Shown here: one piece after another, positions 58,286 through 64,000 of the stretch
Position numbering within the stretch: position 1 is the stretch's first letter
Layout: every line of letters begins with the position of its first letter
NCBI RefSeq assembly: GCF_001969365.1
Contig: NZ_CP019312.1
Location: 1,240,001-1,304,000 of the forward strand
DNA: 64,000 nt
DNA from: Tateyamaria omphalii
GTDB taxonomy: Bacteria; Pseudomonadota; Alphaproteobacteria; Rhodobacterales; Rhodobacteraceae
Direction of reading: 5' to 3'
Notes under the pieces: model-generated
Told to the model about the DNA's origin: nothing
Seen by the model: the letters and a program-made list of their open reading frames with translations, nothing else
The model's database searches: none
Program-made: the position numbers and the translations under genes

Positions 58286-59079
58286 AGGGACAGTCCGGCG
58301 CTGTCAAAGAGCTGTGCCACCGCATTGCGGTCGGCGCGAAACACCGCTTCGGCCTGTGCGCGTGTGGCATCGCGCCCGGCGACGAGGCGCGGCAGGGGGT
58401 AGTTCCAGCCGTAATCGTAGCGGGCGGCACCGCAATAGAGCGCGCGGGACAGGGCGGTGCGTCCCTCTGCGCAGTAATGCGTGTCGTCCGATGCCATGAT
58501 GTCGGACAGCGCGGTCGCAAGGTCCGGTTCAGATCCGGCAATGTCACGGGTCAGGGCATGCTCGGCCACGAAGGCCGCAAGTTCGCGCAGCACGGGCGGC
58601 GGTGCCGCGGGCGTCAGGGCCAATTGCAGGGCGTGGCCAACCTCATGCGCGAGCAGGATCAGGTCGCCAACGGTGTCGAGGGACGGCAGCGTGATCACCG
58701 GCCGTGCGTCATGCAGCGTCAGCGCAGGCACGCCCGGTTCGATGAACAGCCGGTATCCGTTGGGTCCGTGCAACCGGGTGATCTGGTCGCTCGCGTCGGG
58801 CAGCAGAGCGTGCAGCGCGCGTGCGACGCGCTTTTGTGCGTCACCCATGGACAGATCCAGCGCCATGGCTGGCGGTGCGACAACGCCCGCTTGCGCACAG
58901 GCCCGCAAGGGCGGCGATTGCAGACAGCGGTCAAGCGCGGCGAGTGTAAAGCCGTTTTCCTCTGCCCACAGCTGTACCGCATCTGGCATGTCTGCCTGCT
59001 GCCCGCTGGCCTGGACCACCTGCAGCCCATGGTCCGCTGGCACCTGCATGGCGCGCGGATATGTGGCGGTTTGGTTCAT
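58279..59079 (-). CDS. HExxH metallopeptidase, M3-like, of the lanthipeptide cluster
   Basis: 266 residues. Zinc motif HEVGHAL (H145, E146, H149) with candidate third ligand Glu173 in RELAAFVAEHAL, 24 residues on, as in M3 (PepF/thimet) peptidases. The preceding VGDLILLAHEVGH and following acidic helix fit that fold, but the protein is far shorter than true M3 enzymes (~600). No signal peptide, so cytosolic. It lies between lanB (4-bp overlap) and the HlyC-like genes. The exporter lacks a leader peptidase, so this is the best candidate for leader removal or self-protection. Confidence 0.75.
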   Translation of the reverse strand: MNQTATYPRAMQVPADHGLQVVQASGQQADMPDAVQLWAEENGFTLAALDRCLQSPPLRACAQAGVVAPPAMALDLSMGDAQKRVARALHALLPDASDQITRLHGPNGYRLFIEPGVPALTLHDARPVITLPSLDTVGDLILLAHEVGHALQLALTPAAPPPVLRELAAFVAEHALTRDIAGSEPDLATALSDIMASDDTHYCAEGRTALSRALYCGAARYDYGWNYPLPRLVAGRDATRAQAEAVFRADRNAVAQLFDSAGLSLW

Positions 59080-62072
59080 CCGGCCAGGGCCCTTGATCCG
59101 CTGTGATCGGACGGTGCCACCTGGTCCCAGAGCTGTGGGCAGGCGTGAAGCGCGGTGTGGGCGGCCAGATAGATCCTGTGCTCTTCCTCGCGCGACCAGC
59201 TGGGCAGCAGCCGGTTCAGCGACATGTGGATGAGCGATGTGGCGATATCGTGGATCGTGGTGGTGAAGTCCGCCGTCTGCGCCAGATGGGCCAGGCGGCG
59301 TGCGGCACCGGCGTCCAATGTTGCGCCGCCCGCCATGTCGCCTGACCGCAGCGCGGCAATGACGGCGGAGGTTTCGGCCCGGTGCGCGCCACGCGCTGCC
59401 CCGGTCGCGGTGCGCAGACGGTCGCACATGCGCTTGAGCAGGGTTTGGGAGGCGGCCTTGTCCAGCCCCAGGGCGTGATGCCAGGCCAAGAGCAGGGCGA
59501 CCGCGGCGGGCCGCACGGCGTCGGGGGTGTAGCCCCCTTGTGCCACCAGCGCACGGATTGTCCTCACGGCGTGCTGGCTGTCGGCGCAAAAGAGCGTCTC
59601 GGCATGGGGCATGGCCGCCTGTCCGCCATAGCGTGCCCATTCCCGGCGGTATGGATCGACGGTCCAACGGTCGATCTGATCGTCGCGCATGAGCCGGTCG
59701 AGGACCGCACCCACGAGCCGCAAGAGATCGTTTGCCTGCCCGGCCTGCGACGCAAAGAGGCGCAGCCGGAAATGTGTGTCGGGGTCGGCATAGCGGATGA
59801 AGAACCACTGGGCGAGAAGCGCCCGTGTCTCCAGTTGCGCGAGGGTGGGCGCCAGCACGTCGAGGAGCAGGGCCAGCAGGCGATCCTGCCGCCCGTAGAT
59901 CTTGAGGCTGAGGATGGAGCCCAGAACGGGTTCGTATGTCGGGTCCAGCGGTTCTGTCAGTGCCGCTTTGGCTGCCGGGGCGGGTGTGTGGCTTGCGCTG
60001 AACCTCACCATGACCTCTGCGCCGGTTACGGTATGGCCGTCTGGCATGGACAGCGTGCCGAGCGCGGGATAGCGCCGTTCGATGATGGTGCCGGTTTGGG
60101 CGAGTTCGGCCGCGAGGGCGGCCATGTCGCCGTCGCATTCCAGGTCCATCGGCACGCGCCTGTCGCCGCGTCCGACAAAGACATGGCGGGGCAGGGCCCG
60201 CGCGGATGTCATGCGCTGCACACAGGTCAAACGCGTGTCGCGCCCAAGGCTGGCCAGGTGTTGCCGTTCCGCCGGGGATGGCCACCACCGTTCGGGTGTG
60301 ACAATCACCCGACCCAGGCGCAGTTCGGGGTGGTGAAGCCGGGTTTCGTCCTGCGGCAGACAGGGCAAGCGCGGGCTGAGCGGTGCGGCAAGTGCCCCCA
60401 GCAGCCGGTAGTAGCGGGGTTGCAGCGGGTGCATCCAGTCATGTGCAGTGGCAAGACGGAAGCGTATGCGCCGTTTTGTCGGCATATGGACCGCCCACAT
60501 CGCGGCCTCGGTCACGATCACCGCGATGTCGTCGATGGCAATGGCGCCGGGACGGTCGAGCGCGCCGCTGCCGTTCAGGCACAAGAACGCCTCGGCCCCG
60601 CGCGGGCGCAGCACGATGTCGCGGGCGGACTGCGATGGCTCGTAGAGCAGGTCAACGGTGAGATCATCGCCGTTGCCTTCGACCTTGTCGCCCACAATCA
60701 GGGTGTTGAGGGCGCCGTGGGGACCCGTCAGCCGCGCCACGTAATCATCGGCCGACCCCAGGCGGAGCCCCAGCAACTCGGCCAGAGGTATGTCGTCTTT
60801 GCCGACCGACTGCGCGGCGAGAAACAAGGCGGCCCCGTCAGCCCCCGCGGGCATGTCCGTCTTTGGCAGCCCTTGGCAGAAGGGTGAGAGATCAATGGGT
60901 TGTCCGGGGTTTTCTGCTGCCTGCCGCGCGACAAACCGATCTGCACCCGTCCCTGTTTGAACCTGACCAAACGTGCGTTCATTGGGAAAGTGGGCGGCCA
61001 TGATCCGGCGCAGGGAATGGCGCCCTTCGTCAAATCGGGCGAGCATGGCCTGGTGCAGATGTGCGTGGACCGGGTTGGGGCCGACAAAATTGTGCAGGAT
61101 GGTGTCCACGCAGGCTTGCACATCCCGCAGAACCTTTGGCGCGACCTGCGGCAGCGGCCCAATCCGGGCTGTATCAAAGGTGACGGGCGGCTTTGGGCCG
61201 GGAGTGCCGGGCAGCAGCGCCTCAACCATGTGCAGGACGGAGGGCAGCGTGGCGTCATCGGGCGTCTTGATCCGGGCCAGTGCCGTCGCAATCGCGCGCA
61301 TGTTGGCCGCGAGCGGGTCCGAGGGCGCATGCATGTCAAGCGTGCTGATTGTCCAGTCGGTCAGATCCAGATCTGTTGGAATGGGGCGCAGGGCCGGCAC
61401 CACAACGCCATCGTCCCGCAATCGACGGACGGCATGTGATACCGTGTGTTCCGGAAAAGCATCCGACAGCGCCGCTGTCAGCTGTTCCAGGCTGTGCGGC
61501 CTGCGCAATGTATCCAGCACCAGCCGCTCCTCCGGGTCCGGCTGGCGTATCCGGACAAGCGGGGTGTCCCCGTGCATCGCCTCGCCCCAGATGCTGGAGA
61601 ACCCGTCGGCCGGACCGACACTAAAGTGCCGGGCGAGGGGGAGCGTGGCATTGGCGTCAAGCCGGGCGCACAGCGCAGTCACCAACCGCTCTGCCGCCGC
61701 GCCGCTGAGGCGCAGAACACTCCGGCGCTGTACGGGGCCGTTCTGCGCGACGCAGGTTGCCGCAAAAGCGGCGCGCGGCGTTGCACGCTGTGCGGTGCGT
61801 CTGACAAATTGCGCGATCGCCCCGACAGGCCGCCCGGCAGCCAGATCGTCGATCACCGAAGGGCGCGTCACGAGGATGCTGTGTGCGATGTCGCGCACGA
61901 AGGTCTCGCTCTGGGGTGGGGTCCGGTCCGCATGTGTGGAGGACAGCAGGTAGTCCGCGACTGCCCGTGCCAGATGCGCCTGCGCCTCTGCGGTCAAGGC
62001 CGCGCAGCCTGGCAACCGCCACACCGGATCGTGCCAGTGCAATTGCGCCGAAGAGGGAGACTGAGATGTCAT
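59076..62072 (-). CDS. lanB: Full-length class I lanthipeptide dehydratase LanB
   Basis: Dehydrates Ser/Thr of the precursor via tRNA-dependent glutamylation and elimination. 998 residues from ATG 62072 (a GTG at 62126 would add 18). The N-terminal glutamylation domain (~20-650) shows FVRRTAQRATPRAAFAATCV, the LanB Y/F-x-x-R...R-x-T-P-type motif, and GSADDYVARLTGPHGALNTL. The C-terminal elimination domain (~725-998) shows LLAQWFFIRYADPDTHFRLR, REWARYGGQAAMPHAETLF and IHMSLNRLLPSWSREEE. Both halves are in one chain, as in NisB. It lies 60 bp after the precursor gene. Confidence 0.92.
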   Translation of the reverse strand: MTSQSPSSAQLHWHDPVWRLPGCAALTAEAQAHLARAVADYLLSSTHADRTPPQSETFVRDIAHSILVTRPSVIDDLAAGRPVGAIAQFVRRTAQRATPRAAFAATCVAQNGPVQRRSVLRLSGAAAERLVTALCARLDANATLPLARHFSVGPADGFSSIWGEAMHGDTPLVRIRQPDPEERLVLDTLRRPHSLEQLTAALSDAFPEHTVSHAVRRLRDDGVVVPALRPIPTDLDLTDWTISTLDMHAPSDPLAANMRAIATALARIKTPDDATLPSVLHMVEALLPGTPGPKPPVTFDTARIGPLPQVAPKVLRDVQACVDTILHNFVGPNPVHAHLHQAMLARFDEGRHSLRRIMAAHFPNERTFGQVQTGTGADRFVARQAAENPGQPIDLSPFCQGLPKTDMPAGADGAALFLAAQSVGKDDIPLAELLGLRLGSADDYVARLTGPHGALNTLIVGDKVEGNGDDLTVDLLYEPSQSARDIVLRPRGAEAFLCLNGSGALDRPGAIAIDDIAVIVTEAAMWAVHMPTKRRIRFRLATAHDWMHPLQPRYYRLLGALAAPLSPRLPCLPQDETRLHHPELRLGRVIVTPERWWPSPAERQHLASLGRDTRLTCVQRMTSARALPRHVFVGRGDRRVPMDLECDGDMAALAAELAQTGTIIERRYPALGTLSMPDGHTVTGAEVMVRFSASHTPAPAAKAALTEPLDPTYEPVLGSILSLKIYGRQDRLLALLLDVLAPTLAQLETRALLAQWFFIRYADPDTHFRLRLFASQAGQANDLLRLVGAVLDRLMRDDQIDRWTVDPYRREWARYGGQAAMPHAETLFCADSQHAVRTIRALVAQGGYTPDAVRPAAVALLLAWHHALGLDKAASQTLLKRMCDRLRTATGAARGAHRAETSAVIAALRSGDMAGGATLDAGAARRLAHLAQTADFTTTIHDIATSLIHMSLNRLLPSWSREEEHRIYLAAHTALHACPQLWDQVAPSDHSGSRALAG

Positions 62073-62132
62073 TGTAACGCCGTCACGGACGGGGCCACGC
62101 GACCTGCGCGTGACCCCTTGATGCACTGACCG

Positions 62133-62360
62133 TCAGGTCACAATGACGGGCTCGGGACCTGTGCACGCCCTGCTGCCGCACACCCCGGAAGAACAGTTTT
62201 TCGACTGAGCTGTCACCGCGACGTCATCGTCGCCGCCGCCCCCGCCGCCGCCACCACCGCCACCGAAGCTGACGGGGGCGTTGATCGAAGAGGTCACCTC
62301 TGTTGCTGGAGCGTCCAATCCGTATGACGCAAAAAGATCTTCGAGATCAGTCTTGAGCAT
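62133..62360 (-). CDS. lanA: Lanthipeptide precursor peptide
   Basis: 75 residues. The leader-like N-terminus MLKTDLEDLFASYGLDAP is acidic and helical; then 11 consecutive glycines (33-43), DDD (44-46), and the presumed core from about 47: VAVTAQSKNCSSGVCGSRAC then TGPEPVIVT. The core has three S-x-x-C units (S53-C56, S58-C61, S63-C66), ideal for three equal lanthionine rings, and one lysine (K54) inside the first unit. GGAGA (62367-62371) lies 6 bases before the ATG, an ideal RBS. First gene of the operon, upstream of lanB. Confidence 0.9.
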   Translation of the reverse strand: MLKTDLEDLFASYGLDAPATEVTSSINAPVSFGGGGGGGGGGGDDDVAVTAQSKNCSSGVCGSRACTGPEPVIVT

Positions 62361-62937
62361 TCGTATTCTCCAATTGTGCTTTGTCGAGTTGGGCGAATTG
62401 AAGCATCAGCGGATTTGAAACTGATTCATCATTTCGCCGGACAAGGCGTACAATTAAAAAATGACAGCACAACGGCGTTGATATCTTGGTGGACTGTTTA
62501 AGCCGAAACCCGCCAGCATTCGGTGGCGTTTTGAGCGGTATTCCGACAGTGATGTCATCCAGCCGCATACAACGTTGTCAGAGATCGTTTCGGCGCCTAC
62601 AACAGGAATCAGAAAGAAAGTCCGGAGGTGGTGTTTCGTGTAGGTGAATGGACGACAGCGCGCCGAAGGGCTTGAATATTGCGGCATGGGTTTGCCGTTC
62701 TATGCGCGGCGGGGCGTTAATTGTGTTGCCTTGAATTGCGTTTAACACATTGATTGAAAGAGGAATCTTGCAAGAGGCAATATGCAGTACCCTATATCTC
62801 CTGCGCAATTTTCGCGGCTCTCGATTGTCCGTGCAGTCATGCGGTCTTTTGATATCGTTGGGGAATTTTTTATCGCAAACCTGAATATTTACGGAAAGCA
62901 TGAAGCATCATAACTCAAACGTATTTCAATATGCGAT
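62361..62937. other. AT-rich divergent control region between precursor and lanC
   Basis: 577 bp without a convincing gene, visibly richer in A/T than its flanks. It must hold the leftward promoter for the precursor operon and the rightward promoter for lanC. Rightward -35-like TTGAAA (62754-62759) and TTGCAA (62768-62773) are present but -10 partners are weak. Short ORFs on the minus strand (62347-62568, 62578-62901) lack RBSs and family features. No regulator gene is adjacent. Confidence 0.6.
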
Positions 62938-64000
62938 ATGCTAGAAAATACAATATCTCGGATATATGAAATCATTGCACGCCGCGCCCGATCAGGCGAT
63001 GTAATCGCCAGACGCGCGCCGGTTGGTGAAATTCTCTTCCTGCATGCCTATTTTTTGGAAACTGGTGAAAAGAATGCGCTTCTTCTTTTCCAGAACCTTC
63101 TTGGCGCCAGTCTGGAGAACCGTACAGAATCGCGGTCGTTTTACGTCTATGACGGGCTGGCCCCGATCGCCCTGGTCCTGGCGCAAGACAGCCGGTTGTC
63201 TGCCTTGCCATTCTATGACCGGCTTAGGCAGGCGGCCCTGCAAGAACTGGCTGCCGATGCGCGCGCACTGGCGAAGGATGACCTGGATTTTCTGACAGGC
63301 TGGACAGGGCATGCTTTTCTGTCGGCAGGCTTGGGGGACGACGGCGCGTTGGCACATCTGGCGTCTTTGGCCGGCACGGTGGCTGATCCGGCGGCGGCAC
63401 CGCTGTGTTGCTTTCCGCGTGATGATACGGAACATCCGGTGATCGACCTTGGACTGGCGCATGGCAATATCGGCCTGCTCTCTGTCCTGGCGCTGTGCGG
63501 TCGGACAGTGCCCGAGGTTACGGCGATGGCGCAGGCACTGCTTTGCCAGCTTGAGGCGCACGAGTTGCCGGATGGCCCGTCGCGGTTTCCCTACTTTGCG
63601 GGGCAGGCGGGCCCATCCCGGATCGGCTGGTGTTACGGAGATCTGTCGATGCTCATCGGCCTGACCCAATGTGCCGCCGCGGGCATTGGTCCAAAGGACC
63701 CGGCACTGTTCGACCGCGTCGAACAGGCGTTGCTGGATCGATTGGCCGCAGGGGCCGCGCTGGAAGACGCGTTTTTGTGCCACGGCACAGCCGGGTTGAT
63801 CGCCATCAGCGTGTTCCTGCAAGGCGCGGGCAAACCGCGCCTGGCAACCCTGCGCGCGGCCTTGCATGAGACGCTTGATGCGCAACTGAGGCCGGTTTTG
63901 GAGCAGGACAATTGTTCAACCGACCTTCTGAACGGAATGTCCGGTGTTGGTCTGGCGCTGCTGTCGTCACAAACAGGTCGCCGCTTGCCCTGGCAAACGC
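62938..64000 (+). CDS. lanC: Lanthionine synthetase C-like cyclase LanC, 3' end outside window
   Basis: Adds cysteine thiols to dehydrated residues to form (methyl)lanthionine rings. The frame is open from ATG 62938 (first stop upstream at 62911) to the window end, 354 codons. Zinc ligands are visible: C232 in RIGWCYGDLSMLIGL, and C281-H282 in DAFLCHGTAGLIA. Other LanC marks are YVYDGLAPIALVLAQ, VIDLGLAHGNIGLLSVLALC and LLNGMSGVGLALL near the C-terminus, so only a short tail is missing. It is transcribed away from the precursor-lanB operon. No clear RBS precedes the ATG. Confidence 0.92.
   Translation, partial: MLENTISRIYEIIARRARSGDVIARRAPVGEILFLHAYFLETGEKNALLLFQNLLGASLENRTESRSFYVYDGLAPIALVLAQDSRLSALPFYDRLRQAALQELAADARALAKDDLDFLTGWTGHAFLSAGLGDDGALAHLASLAGTVADPAAAPLCCFPRDDTEHPVIDLGLAHGNIGLLSVLALCGRTVPEVTAMAQALLCQLEAHELPDGPSRFPYFAGQAGPSRIGWCYGDLSMLIGLTQCAAAGIGPKDPALFDRVEQALLDRLAAGAALEDAFLCHGTAGLIAISVFLQGAGKPRLATLRAALHETLDAQLRPVLEQDNCSTDLLNGMSGVGLALLSSQTGRRLPWQT

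Noticed and set aside
59382..60887. 501-codon open frame on the plus strand opposite lanB
   Set aside because: Antisense shadow of the LanB coding sequence; composition is typical of such shadows and no RBS or motif supports it.
62232..62264. Poly-glycine tract as a double-glycine leader cleavage site for a C39 transporter
   Set aside because: The cluster's ABC transporter has no C39 peptidase domain, so GG-type processing during export is unsupported.
62347..62901. Minus-strand ORFs upstream of lanA as further precursor peptides
   Set aside because: No RBS before their starts, no leader similarity to the precursor at 62133, and no clustered Ser/Thr-Cys core.

Overview
The window is a GC-rich alphaproteobacterial chromosome segment, most likely from the Rhodobacteraceae (Roseobacter group). 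Pointers are the pyrH-frr-uppS-cdsA-dxr-rseP-bamA-ompH-fabZ-lpxA-lpxI-lpxB order (LpxI rather than LpxH), the divergent tyrS/anmK pair, a DUF4167 protein, a short Fur/Mur-type regulator and the lptF-lptG-lptD-surA-pdxA-rsmA operon. No tRNA, rRNA, CRISPR array or insertion sequence was seen.

Layout. 1-12048: one long plus-strand envelope run: UMP kinase (5'-truncated by the window, with an apparent frameshift), ribosome recycling factor, undecaprenyl-PP synthase, CDP-DAG synthase, DXP reductoisomerase, RseP, a 41-aa membrane peptide, BamA, OmpH/Skp-like chaperone, FabZ, LpxA, LpxI, LpxB. 12089-31710: housekeeping and accessory metabolism: tyrS, anmK, an enolase-led minus operon, a Fur-led minus operon, a DEAD-box helicase, SelO, nucleoside hydrolase, MazG, an M20 amidohydrolase and two tandem ureohydrolases. 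31773-44005: translation termination (prfA, prmC), DUF4167, the LPS-export/outer-membrane operon on the minus strand, then pepA-holC. 44002-52859: MarC, an ABC-F ATPase, an MFS exporter, ndk, small membrane proteins, an aldose epimerase and a class IV aminotransferase.

52856-64000 is the exceptional part. It is a class I lanthipeptide (RiPP) cluster. The minus-strand operon runs precursor peptide, full-length LanB dehydratase, HExxH metallopeptidase, a small protein that looks like a degenerate HlyC, a protein whose N-terminus is an RTX-toxin-type lysine acyltransferase (HlyC) fused to a roughly 340-residue unknown/cupin-like region, a GNAT, a peptidase-less ABC exporter and an HlyD adaptor. 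A LanC cyclase is divergent on the plus strand and runs off the window end. The precursor ends in three tandem S-x-x-C units with a single lysine inside the first one. The natural reading is a ribosomal peptide that is dehydrated and cyclised by LanB/LanC, probably fatty-acylated on lysine by the HlyC-type enzyme, trimmed, and secreted by an HlyB/HlyD-like exporter. The homology calls rest on visible motifs; the acylation step and its target are inference.
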